Origin: an uncultured SAR86 cluster bacterium
Lineage (GTDB): Bacteria > Pseudomonadota > Gammaproteobacteria > Magnimaribacterales > Magnimaribacteraceae
Direction of reading: 5' to 3'
NCBI GenBank assembly: GCA_902574355.1
Contig: CACGNN010000006.1
Coordinates: 1-64,000 of the forward strand
DNA length: 64,000 nucleotides
The notes below the pieces were generated by a model. It was not told the origin of the DNA. It worked only from the letters and a program-made list of their open reading frames with translations, and did not search any database. Of the stretch, positions 57,151 to 64,000 are shown piece after piece (the first letter of the stretch is position 1; each line of letters opens with the position of its first letter). Both the position numbers and the translations under genes were made by a program.

Positions 57151-58127
57151 TGAATATGAATAAATTTATCTATTTACTGATTGTTTCTCTCTTTTTAAGC
57201 TCTTGTAGTTATCTTTTAACTGATCATAAGAATGACTATTTAAGAGAAAAGCAAGAAAAGTCATTAGACTTACCAGAAAATTTGACCACTAGACCGATCA
57301 TCGATTACTACCCCATAAATTCTTCGAACACTGAGACTATTGGCAATGAATACAATATCCCTATGCCACAACAAGTATTTTCTTCAGGTACCTCTAATGA
57401 GGTAAGGATGCATAAATTAGGTGAAATTAGATGGGTTTATGTTGAAACTTTACCCAGCAGCGCATGGCCGATGATGAATGATTTCTGGATTACAAGTGGT
57501 TATAGCCTGGCAAAATCAGATCCAACATCAGGAATTATCGAGAGCACTAATATAGGAGACAGCGAAATAAAGTCCAAACTTGTTATGAAAGTCGAACACG
57601 GTATCAGGCAAGCAAGCTCCGAAATTTTTGTCACTCATTTGGAAGAAATTGAAGGTCAATGGATACGAGTGGTAGGAGATGATAATCTTGAAGAAGAAAC
57701 TATGCGAAAGGTGTTAGATTACTTCGCAACTACACCACCAAGTGGAGGTACTTCATTGGTAGCCTTAAACCTGAATTATGGTCAGAAAGCCGCTCTCATA
57801 CAAGATGATAGTCAGGTAAGTTTTATTGAGCTTAACTTGGAATATGCGCGTGCTTGGGCAGCCGTTGATAGAGCACTAAAAGAAGCTTTAATAGACGTAA
57901 ATGACCTTGATAGAGATGAAGGAGTTTTTTATGTAAACTTTTCAAGAGAAGAGCAAAAGGGTTTTATTAGAAGAATCTTTTCTGGTGATTCATTTAACGG
58001 AGATTTTAAAATCTTAGTTACAGAAATTGATGAAAAAACTTGCAGAGTTACAATAAGCTCAGAAGTGGAGGAGGCTAAAGCTTATGAGCGGGAGCTTCTT
58101 TCAGAAATCAACCAATCATTGTCTTAA
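57150..58127 (+). CDS. bamC: Outer-membrane assembly lipoprotein BamC
   Basis: Accessory subunit of the beta-barrel assembly machine. Lipoprotein signal with lipobox L-S-S-C (Cys19), an N-terminal unstructured stretch, and two helix-grip domains, the second including [31 protein letters not shown]. 325 residues. Placement between dapA and purC is the conserved gammaproteobacterial one. Confidence 0.92.
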   Translation: MNMNKFIYLLIVSLFLSSCSYLLTDHKNDYLREKQEKSLDLPENLTTRPIIDYYPINSSNTETIGNEYNIPMPQQVFSSGTSNEVRMHKLGEIRWVYVETLPSSAWPMMNDFWITSGYSLAKSDPTSGIIESTNIGDSEIKSKLVMKVEHGIRQASSEIFVTHLEEIEGQWIRVVGDDNLEEETMRKVLDYFATTPPSGGTSLVALNLNYGQKAALIQDDSQVSFIELNLEYARAWAAVDRALKEALIDVNDLDRDEGVFYVNFSREEQKGFIRRIFSGDSFNGDFKILVTEIDEKTCRVTISSEVEEAKAYERELLSEINQSLS

Positions 58128-58132
58128 ATTTT

Positions 58133-58849
58133 ATGGAAAATATTGAAAAAGGAGAACTAATAACTACAGGAAAGGCTAAATCTTTGTATGAGTCTAATGA
58201 ATCAGATTACCTGATAATGCACTATCGAGATGATACTTCTGCTTTCGATGGCAAGAAAATTGAAAGTTTAGATGGGAAAGGAACCATTAATAATAAATTT
58301 AATGCTTTCATAATGGATTATCTTGAAGGGGAGGGAATTCCTACTCACTTTGAAAAACTTATCAGTGAAACGGATAGTCTAGTTAAAAGACTTGATATGG
58401 CACCTGTAGAGTGTGTTGTAAGAAATGTTGCTGCTGGAAGTATTTGTAAAAGACTAGGTTTGGAGGAGGGTATGGACTTAAACCCACCTACATTCGAATT
58501 CTTTTATAAAGATGATGATCTTGGTGATCCAATGATCAATGAATATCATATTAAATCATTCGGTTGGGCAACCGAGGATCAAGTAACTCAAATGCAAACA
58601 AAAACATTTCAAGTTAATGATGCTCTAAAGAAATTATTTTCTGAAGCCGGAATGATCTTAGTAGATTACAAGTTAGAATTTGGAGATTTCAAAGGTGAAC
58701 TTTTGTTAGGAGATGAATTCACGCCAGATGGTTGCCGAGTTTGGGATGTAGAAACTAGAGAAAAGCTTGATAAGGACAGATTCAGACAAGGTCTAGGAGA
58801 TGTTGTGGAGTCGTATCAGATAATGGCAAAAAAACTTGGAGTCATTTAG
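58133..58849 (+). CDS. purC: Phosphoribosylaminoimidazole-succinocarboxamide synthase
   Basis: Purine synthesis step adding aspartate to CAIR. ATP-grasp-like enzyme of 238 residues with [55 protein letters not shown] and LVDYKLEFG. It ends 2 bases before the opposing korB stop. Confidence 0.97.
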   Translation: MENIEKGELITTGKAKSLYESNESDYLIMHYRDDTSAFDGKKIESLDGKGTINNKFNAFIMDYLEGEGIPTHFEKLISETDSLVKRLDMAPVECVVRNVAAGSICKRLGLEEGMDLNPPTFEFFYKDDDLGDPMINEYHIKSFGWATEDQVTQMQTKTFQVNDALKKLFSEAGMILVDYKLEFGDFKGELLLGDEFTPDGCRVWDVETREKLDKDRFRQGLGDVVESYQIMAKKLGVI

Positions 58850-58851
58850 AT

Positions 58852-59907
58852 TTATTTAAGACCAGAATTTATATCCTTTAATTTTTCTGAACCAGGACAT
58901 AAATCATTAAGATCCATCTCATTTAAAGGCTTGTCTGAGACGTTTAGAATTTCTTTTAAATCCTTAGCTTCTGGATCTGCATAAAGAAGACCTGTTAGAA
59001 CCTTCCCATCTCTTTGAGATTCTTGAATATTTTGTATGGCCTTTATTTTATCTGCAGGATCATAATTTTCGGAGATTTTTTCCAGAGAAAGTAACGAACC
59101 ATCATGTAAAGGAACATCAACAGTTGATCCTTTTGGATAATCAGTAAGTATTTCCTTTCCAGAAGGTACAAAGTCTGGCCTAGACAGGGCGTCATTATGT
59201 TCTCGAATGTAGTCATAACTTTTAGTAGAGGTGTTGTGATTATTAAAGGTTACACAAGGAGAAATTATGTCTAAAAAAGAGAAACCTTTATGGGATAAGG
59301 CAGCTTTTAGCAAAGGAACTAATTGCTCTTTATCTCCAGAAAAGCTTCTTGCAACAAAACTTGCACCTAATTGAATGGCCATGGAAGGTAAATCTATTGA
59401 AGGAAATAGATTATCATCGCCATATTTACTTTTCGATTCCAAATCATTTGTAGCTGAAAATTGACCTTTTGTAAGTCCATAAGTGCCATTATTTTCAACT
59501 ATATATGTCATATTAAGCTGCCTTCTAGCACAGTGAATAAATTGACCAATACCTATTGATGCGCTGTCTCCATCTCCAGAAATCCCCAAATATAATAGCT
59601 CATGATTCGCCATAGCAGCACCAGTTGCGATTGAAGGCATCCTTCCATGAACTGAGTTGAATCCATGAGATTGGTTCAAAAAGTAGGCGGGAGCTTTAGA
59701 CGAACAACCTATTCCTGATAATTTTGCGACCTTGTAAGATTCTATACTGAGTTGAAAGCAAGCCTCAACTATTGCTGAGCTTATTGAGTCATGCCCACAT
59801 CCTGCACAAAGGGTAGAGACAGCACCCTCATAATCTCTTCGTGTTAGTCCCAATTCATTTTTTTCAAGAAGTGGATGATGATTTTTTGGCTTTACTATAT
59901 AAGTCAT
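58852..59907 (-). CDS. korB: 2-oxoacid:ferredoxin oxidoreductase, beta (TPP) subunit
   Basis: Thiamine-pyrophosphate subunit of an enzyme that oxidatively decarboxylates a 2-oxoacid (probably 2-oxoglutarate or pyruvate) to acyl-CoA, or runs in reverse. TPP/Mg site GDGDSASIG (111-119) and NNGTYGLTKGQ; four cysteines C34, C37 (CAGCG), C68 (IGCSS) and C218 (SPCVTFN) fit the [4Fe-4S] site of the family. 351 residues, with a C-terminal extension from about residue 290. It follows korA by 9 bases and is the last gene of the operon. Substrate is not readable from sequence. Confidence 0.9.
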   Translation of the reverse strand: MTYIVKPKNHHPLLEKNELGLTRRDYEGAVSTLCAGCGHDSISSAIVEACFQLSIESYKVAKLSGIGCSSKAPAYFLNQSHGFNSVHGRMPSIATGAAMANHELLYLGISGDGDSASIGIGQFIHCARRQLNMTYIVENNGTYGLTKGQFSATNDLESKSKYGDDNLFPSIDLPSMAIQLGASFVARSFSGDKEQLVPLLKAALSHKGFSFLDIISPCVTFNNHNTSTKSYDYIREHNDALSRPDFVPSGKEILTDYPKGSTVDVPLHDGSLLSLEKISENYDPADKIKAIQNIQESQRDGKVLTGLLYADPEAKDLKEILNVSDKPLNEMDLNDLCPGSEKLKDINSGLK

Positions 59908-59916
59908 TTAATTTCC

Positions 59917-61734
59917 TTACGAGGCTACTAATGCCGGTTTACCGGATATGTGAGCATTTATTTTATTTGTAATATGTTCAGCGGTTATAGGTTGACCATC
60001 AAAACAAAGAATAGATACAAGTTTGTCAGGAATTATTCCACCTTCAGCCATAATTAATGTTCTCATTTGACCATCTCTATTTTGTTCAACTATAAAAAGT
60101 AGATCATGGTCTTCAATGAATTCCCAAACTTCAAGATTAAATGGGAAAGCCCTAATTCTCATTGCATCAATATTTATATTTTGTTCATCGAGAACATCAA
60201 GAGCCTCTTGCATAGAGCAATCTGTACTTCCAAAATAAATAATTCCCATCGAACTAGTATTCTTTTCTTGATTAAATACTGGACTAGGCACTAAAGAAGA
60301 GGCTGTTTGAAATTTCTTTACAAGTCTTGTTAGCATTTCAGCATTTTTAACCCCATCTTCAGTATAACCGGCATATTCATCATGTGAGGTACCTCTTGTA
60401 AAATATGCCCCTTTTTCAGGATGTGTTCCAGGATATGTTCGATAAGGTATGCCATCTCCATCAACGTCTAAATATCTTCCAAATTTCTCTATTCCATCTA
60501 AATCTTCTTTAGATAATACTTTCCCTCTATCATATTGATTATTATCGTCCCACTCGAATTCTTTTGTAGACCAATCATTCATGCCTAGGTCTAAGTCCAG
60601 AAGGACAATAACAGGCGTCTGAAGTCGATCTGCTAGATCAAAAGCTTCCACGGCAAAATCAAAACACTCCTTAGGATCTGATGGGATTAATAAAATATGT
60701 TTTGTATCTCCATGAGAAGCATATGCTGAACACAAGATATCGGACTGTTGCGTTCTGGTTGGCATACCTGTTGAGGGACCACCTCTTTGCACATTAAATA
60801 AGACAGTAGGAACTTCAGCAAAATAGGCTAATCCAATAAACTCGCTCATTAAGGAAACTCCTGGTCCGCTAGTAGCAGTAAAAGCCCTCGCTCCGTTCCA
60901 ATTTGCGCCAATAGTCATACCCATGGCAGCTAATTCATCTTCAGCTTGAATAAATGCAAATTTATTTTTTTCAGTGCCAATTTCGACCCTCATTTTTTCA
61001 CTATATTTGCTGTAAGATTCTGCAAGAGATGTGGAAGGTGTAATAGGATACCAGGCACAAACAGTGGCGCCACCATATACACAACCCAAACCGGCAGCAT
61101 CATTTCCACTAGTTAGGATTAATCCATCAGTTTTATTTGATTTGTTAACCTTGATATCACAATAATCTTTGAAGTTTTCTTCTGCATAGTTATACCCAAT
61201 GTTGAGAGCTTTTACATTAGGTTCGATGAGTTTTTCTTTGCCTTTAAATTGTTCTTCTATTAGTGAAATATATATATCTTTATCCATTTCAAGTATAGAA
61301 GCTAACAAGCCTACATACCCAAGATTTTTAAAGAGAAGTCTTTGCTTCGGATTGGTGAATTCTTGGACGCATAATTTCGTGAGCGGAATTTCTAGGATAT
61401 TTATATCTTCCCTACCAAAATCTCTTTTCCAAGAAGAATCATAGATAAGGTAACCTCCCGCTTTAAGCTCTTCTACATCCTTTTGATAAGATTGAGGATT
61501 CATTGCAACAAATAAATCTATGCCTTCTCTTCTACCAAGGTATCCCTTTTCATTGACCCTTACCTCGAACCAAGTTGGCAAGCCTTGTATATTTGACGGA
61601 AAGATATTTTTTGGACTAACAGGTATTCCAGACCTAAAGACTCCTTTAGCAAACATTTGATTAGCGCTTGCAGAGCCAGAGCCATTAACATTCGCAAATT
61701 TAATAACAAAGTCATTTACAGATTTTATCTTCAT
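59917..61734 (-). CDS. korA: 2-oxoacid:ferredoxin oxidoreductase, fused gamma-alpha subunit
   Basis: Large subunit with the gamma domain at the N-terminus (IKFANVNGSGSASANQMFAKG, residues about 12-180) joined to the alpha domain (SGNDAAGLGCVYGGATVCAWYPITPSTSLAE, then AEDELAAMGMTIGANWNGAR and ATSGPGVSLMSEF). The start is ATG 61734, which overlaps the stop of the upstream flavoprotein gene as TAATG; the frame is open 28 codons further but that part is inside the upstream gene and lacks similarity. 605 residues. It uses KorB for catalysis and probably the Fe-S flavoprotein for electron transfer. Confidence 0.9.
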   Translation of the reverse strand: MKIKSVNDFVIKFANVNGSGSASANQMFAKGVFRSGIPVSPKNIFPSNIQGLPTWFEVRVNEKGYLGRREGIDLFVAMNPQSYQKDVEELKAGGYLIYDSSWKRDFGREDINILEIPLTKLCVQEFTNPKQRLLFKNLGYVGLLASILEMDKDIYISLIEEQFKGKEKLIEPNVKALNIGYNYAEENFKDYCDIKVNKSNKTDGLILTSGNDAAGLGCVYGGATVCAWYPITPSTSLAESYSKYSEKMRVEIGTEKNKFAFIQAEDELAAMGMTIGANWNGARAFTATSGPGVSLMSEFIGLAYFAEVPTVLFNVQRGGPSTGMPTRTQQSDILCSAYASHGDTKHILLIPSDPKECFDFAVEAFDLADRLQTPVIVLLDLDLGMNDWSTKEFEWDDNNQYDRGKVLSKEDLDGIEKFGRYLDVDGDGIPYRTYPGTHPEKGAYFTRGTSHDEYAGYTEDGVKNAEMLTRLVKKFQTASSLVPSPVFNQEKNTSSMGIIYFGSTDCSMQEALDVLDEQNINIDAMRIRAFPFNLEVWEFIEDHDLLFIVEQNRDGQMRTLIMAEGGIIPDKLVSILCFDGQPITAEHITNKINAHISGKPALVAS

Positions 61735-63755
61735 TATGAATATACTTTCGCTTCTTGATAGAGGAAATTTTGCATGTCCCAAGCTCCTGTAGGACATCTC
61801 TCTGCACATAAACCACAATGCAGGCAGACATCTTCGTCTTTCACCATGACACGTGAAGTTTGCTCTAATTCCTCAGAAACCAAAATTTGCTGGTTTAAAT
61901 TAATGGCAGGGATTCTTAATTTATTTCTTAGGTTTTCTTCAGAGTCATTGTGAACAAAACTTATACAGTCTGTAGGGCAAATATCTACACATGCATCACA
62001 CTCAATACAAAGATCCTCTGAGAAGACAGTTTGAATATCGCAGTTTAAACAACGCTCTGCTTCCTCAAGAGCAGTGATTTCATCAAACCCTAACTCAACT
62101 TCCATCTTAAGATCTTTTAGAGCATTTTTTTGGTCTGCATGAGGCACTAAAAACCTTTTGGCTTGCGAAATGTCGTTATTATAAGACCATTCGTGAACTC
62201 CCATTTTCTGACTTATAAGTGTGGTTGTTGGCTCTGGTCTATCGTATAGATCTAAACTTTTACAGAATTTATCGATTGAGATTGCTGCTTGATGACCATG
62301 CGCGGCTGCCCAAATTATATTTTCTGGCCCCCATGCTGCATCTCCACCAAAGAAAATCTTCTCATTTGATGACTGAAAAGTTACTTTATCGACTATTGGC
62401 ATATCCCACTCACCGAATTCTATTCCAATATCTCTTTCAATCCACTCAAAAGCATTATCCTGTCCAATTGCAACTAATACATCATCACATTCAAGAATAA
62501 TCGGATCTTCACCTGTAGGAACAAGACTTCTTTTGCCTTCTTCATCAAATACAGCTTCTACTTTTTCAAATTCCATTCCAACCAGCTTCTCGTCTTTGAT
62601 TAAGAAGCGTTTGGGTACGTGATTATCTAGGATAGGAATTCCTTCACCGAGAGCATCCTCTATCTCCCATTCTGAAGCTTTCATTTGGTCGAAAGGACTT
62701 CTAACTGCAACCTTCACTTCTTCAGCGCCAAGTCTTATAGCCGTTCTGCAACAATCCATTGCTGTATTTCCTCCGCCCAAAACTATTACTTTTTTTCCAA
62801 CTGATTTGGTATGTTCAAAGGCTATGCTTGTAAGCCAATCTATCCCTATGTGTATATTTTTATCAGCGGCTTCTCTACCTTCGATATTTATATCTCTACC
62901 TTTAGGTGCTCCTGTTCCCACGAAGACTGCATCAAAATCTTTTTCTAAAAATTCTTTCATACTCTTTATTTCTGAATTAAATACAGTTTCGATACCCAAG
63001 TTCAAGACTTGATCAACTTCCTCATTTAGAACTTCTTCCGGAAGTCTAAAAGAGGGTATATTCGTTCTCATCAGACCCCCAGCTTGAGGATCTCTTTCGA
63101 AGAGGGTGCATTGATAACCCATCATTACTAAATCTCTTGCCACTGTTAATGAAGCAGGACCACCTCCTATAAGGCCAACTGTCTTTCCATTGCTAATTTC
63201 AGGAGTGGGTAGTAGATTCGAAATATCATCTTTATGGTCATAAGTAACTCTCTTAAGCCTACAAATTGCTACCGCTTTTTCATGAGTTCTAGTTCTCCGA
63301 CAGGCAGGTTCACAGGGTCTATCACAGGTTCTTCCGAGTATTCCAGGAAATACATTAGACTCCCAATTGAGCATATATGCTTCATTGTAGTTACCTTGAG
63401 AAATTTGTCTTATGTACTCAGGTACAGGTGTATGTGCAGGGCAGGCGTGCTGACATTCTACGACTTTATGATAGTACTGAGGATTTGCGGTATCTGTAGG
63501 AGGTACATGTTGAGTAACCGTTTGCTCAGGTACAGAGAAAAGGTTGAGACTCTCTTGGCTTTTCGCTTGATCTATTTTAGCCTTTAGTTGTTCAACTACT
63601 TGCCATCTTAATTCTTGCGCTTTGTCTAAATCGTGAGTCTGAAGTGACCTTCTCAAATCATACCCTAATTCCTCTCTCAGAGTTTTAGGTACAGCTACTT
63701 TAACCCACCAAGTATTGTACCTTTTAAACAAGTACCTTGTGTCTGCGTTACTCAT
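61734..63755 (-). CDS. DUF6538-like domain fused to GltD-type FAD/NAD(P) Fe-S oxidoreductase with 2x[4Fe-4S] tail
   Basis: A 673-residue fusion. Residues about 8-62 (YLFKRYNTWWVKVAVPKTL, then DLRRSLQTHDLDKAQELRW) look like DUF6538, the N-terminal domain of tyrosine integrases; no integrase catalytic core follows. Residues about 95-505 are a glutamate-synthase-small-subunit-like oxidoreductase: Fe-S cysteines C101, C105, C144, C148, C152; FAD loop IGGGPAS (196-202); NAD(P) loop LGGGNTA (326-332). The C-terminus has two ferredoxin clusters, C583/586/589/593 and C644/647/650/654. No Met exists between the two domains, so the fusion is in one frame. First gene of the korAB operon; it probably exchanges electrons between KorAB and NAD(P)H. 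Confidence 0.82.
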   Translation of the reverse strand: MSNADTRYLFKRYNTWWVKVAVPKTLREELGYDLRRSLQTHDLDKAQELRWQVVEQLKAKIDQAKSQESLNLFSVPEQTVTQHVPPTDTANPQYYHKVVECQHACPAHTPVPEYIRQISQGNYNEAYMLNWESNVFPGILGRTCDRPCEPACRRTRTHEKAVAICRLKRVTYDHKDDISNLLPTPEISNGKTVGLIGGGPASLTVARDLVMMGYQCTLFERDPQAGGLMRTNIPSFRLPEEVLNEEVDQVLNLGIETVFNSEIKSMKEFLEKDFDAVFVGTGAPKGRDINIEGREAADKNIHIGIDWLTSIAFEHTKSVGKKVIVLGGGNTAMDCCRTAIRLGAEEVKVAVRSPFDQMKASEWEIEDALGEGIPILDNHVPKRFLIKDEKLVGMEFEKVEAVFDEEGKRSLVPTGEDPIILECDDVLVAIGQDNAFEWIERDIGIEFGEWDMPIVDKVTFQSSNEKIFFGGDAAWGPENIIWAAAHGHQAAISIDKFCKSLDLYDRPEPTTTLISQKMGVHEWSYNNDISQAKRFLVPHADQKNALKDLKMEVELGFDEITALEEAERCLNCDIQTVFSEDLCIECDACVDICPTDCISFVHNDSEENLRNKLRIPAINLNQQILVSEELEQTSRVMVKDEDVCLHCGLCAERCPTGAWDMQNFLYQEAKVYS

Positions 63756-63794
63756 GCTTTGATATTAAATTCATTCCAATTAAGTTCGGAATAT

Positions 63795-63883
63795 ATGGTA
63801 CATGTATTAGGTTTATATACCAATACTTTTTGTGAAAAATGTCTATATGTTAATGATAATCATTATCATTGATGGTACATGTA
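63795..63883. repeat. Direct repeat pair ATGGTACATGTA flanking the divergent promoter region
   Basis: The 12-mer ATGGTACATGTA occurs at 63795-63806 and again at 63872-63883, 77 bases apart, on either side of the A+T-rich centre of the intergenic region. Each contains the palindrome TACATGTA; the second extends to GGTACATGTACC (63874-63885), a perfect 12-bp palindrome. They look like operator sites for a dimeric regulator. No known regulator is assigned. Confidence 0.6.
63849..63870. promoter_or_regulatory. Fur box
   Basis: GTTAATGATAATCATTATC (63849-63867) matches the 19-base Fur consensus at 18 positions. It lies in a perfect odd-centred palindrome, AATGATAAT-C-ATTATCATT (63852-63870). It sits between the oxidoreductase operon (start 63755) and iscR (start 63951), 46 bases upstream of the iscR -35, so it can serve either direction. 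Confidence 0.88.
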
Positions 63884-63911
63884 CCTGTTTTTTTTGTTTT
63901 TTAGACACATA

Positions 63912-63936
63912 ATTCTTGACTAATTTACTCGGGAAC
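63912..63936 (+). promoter_or_regulatory. IscR type-1-like binding site
   Basis: The 25 bases at 63912-63936 agree with the published type 1 IscR motif (ATASYYGACTRWWWYAGTCRRSTAT) at 21 positions, including the GACT half and the A-TC half. It overlaps the -35 and spacer of the iscR promoter, the arrangement used by [2Fe-2S]-IscR to repress its own operon in E. coli. Confidence 0.78.
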
Positions 63937-63943
63937 ATATAAT
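63916..63943 (+). promoter_or_regulatory. iscR promoter
   Basis: TTGACT (63916-63921) and a perfect TATAAT (63938-63943) are separated by 16 bases. The GTG start of iscR lies only 8 bases after the -10, so the mRNA would be leaderless or nearly so, or the true start is downstream of this GTG; the protein similarity begins at once, favouring a very short leader. Confidence 0.72.
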
Positions 63944-63950
63944 TCCGCCC

Positions 63951-64000
63951 GTGAATTTGACTACCAAAGGCAAATACGCTGTCACAGCAGCACTTGATTT
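63951..64000 (+). CDS. iscR: Rrf2-family Fe-S regulator IscR, N-terminal fragment cut by window edge
   Basis: The GTG at 63951 opens a frame reading V-N-L-T-T-K-G-K-Y-A-V-T-A-A-L-D to the right edge, which matches the start of IscR (M-R-L-T-x-K-G-R-Y-A-V-T-A-M-L-D), the first helix of its winged-helix domain. IscR senses [2Fe-2S] supply and controls isc/suf genes. The Fe-S ligand cysteines lie beyond the window. The promoter and binding site upstream support the name. Confidence 0.85.
   Translation, partial: MNLTTKGKYAVTAALD

Noticed and set aside
59917-61818. Longer korA start at 61818
   Set aside because: The extra 28 codons lie inside the end of the flavoprotein gene in another frame and have no family similarity; ATG 61734 gives a TAATG coupling.
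61734-63755. Frameshift or assembly chimera joining an integrase and gltD
   Set aside because: The frame is uninterrupted with normal codon use, no recombinase remnants lie nearby, and the operon junctions are intact; kept as a real fusion.

Overview
The window is one contiguous, very tightly packed piece of an A+T-rich gammaproteobacterial chromosome (by eye roughly two thirds A+T). Gene order follows gammaproteobacterial synteny (murA-hisG-hisD-degS/algW; rplM-rpsI-petABC-sspA; rsmI-rnpB-mraZ; pyrG-kdsA-eno-ftsB-ispDF-surE-pcm; fdxA-pncC-recA; aspS-yebC; ybgC-tolQRAB-pal-cpoB-tRNA-Lys; dapA-bamC-purC), but many accessory genes normally found in those blocks are missing. Intergenic space is minimal, start/stop overlaps (ATGA, TAATG) are everywhere and convergent genes share stop codons. 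This suggests a streamlined, free-living aerobic (probably marine, SAR86-like) lineage; the exact taxon cannot be fixed from the sequence alone.

Layout: 1-3165 murA (cut by the left edge), hisG, hisD; 3162-4223 DegS-type protease on the minus strand; 4365-8521 ribosomal proteins L13/S9, the three cytochrome bc1 subunits and SspA; 8527-10868 LpoA-like lipoprotein, RsmI and RNase P RNA; 11032-27122 a 15-gene division and cell-wall (dcw) cluster; 27196-29864 S6, S18, L9 and DnaB; 29965-31041 an R2-like diiron protein; 31136-38684 CTP synthase, Kdo-8-P synthase, enolase, FtsB, IspD, IspF, SurE, Pcm and a DUF368 lipid-carrier transporter; 38681-40678 FdxA, PncC and SOS-controlled RecA; 40768-46127 thiolase, ProRS, an FmdB-like protein, AspRS, YebC; 46129-51220 a PDDEXK nuclease, the Tol-Pal system and tRNA-Lys; 51228-58849 FluC, small unknowns, HinT, BepA, PerM, Bcp, DapA, BamC, PurC; 58852-63755 a 2-oxoacid:ferredoxin oxidoreductase operon led by a fused flavoprotein; 63951-64000 the start of iscR.

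Functionally the window is dominated by envelope work: lipid II synthesis (murA, murC-G, mraY, ddl), septation (ftsA,B,I,L,Q,W,Z), carrier-lipid recycling (DUF368), outer-membrane upkeep (tol-pal, bamC, bepA, lpoA, degS, kdsA) and isoprenoid precursors (ispDF), plus the bc1 respiratory complex and iron-sulfur metabolism at the right end.

The least conventional parts are: (1) a GltD-type Fe-S flavoprotein whose N-terminus is a DUF6538-like (tyrosine-integrase N-terminal) domain, encoded with KorA/KorB and divergent from iscR across a region carrying a near-perfect Fur box, an IscR type-1-like site and a repeated 12-mer; (2) a PDDEXK nuclease sitting exactly where ruvC-ruvA-ruvB normally lie; (3) a dcw cluster in which ftsQ-ftsA-ftsZ lie between ftsL and ftsI; (4) an FtsQ whose N-terminus reads as a lipoprotein signal; (5) a ProRS that has lost its editing domain; and (6) absence of rpoS/nlpD, mutS and truD from their usual positions.
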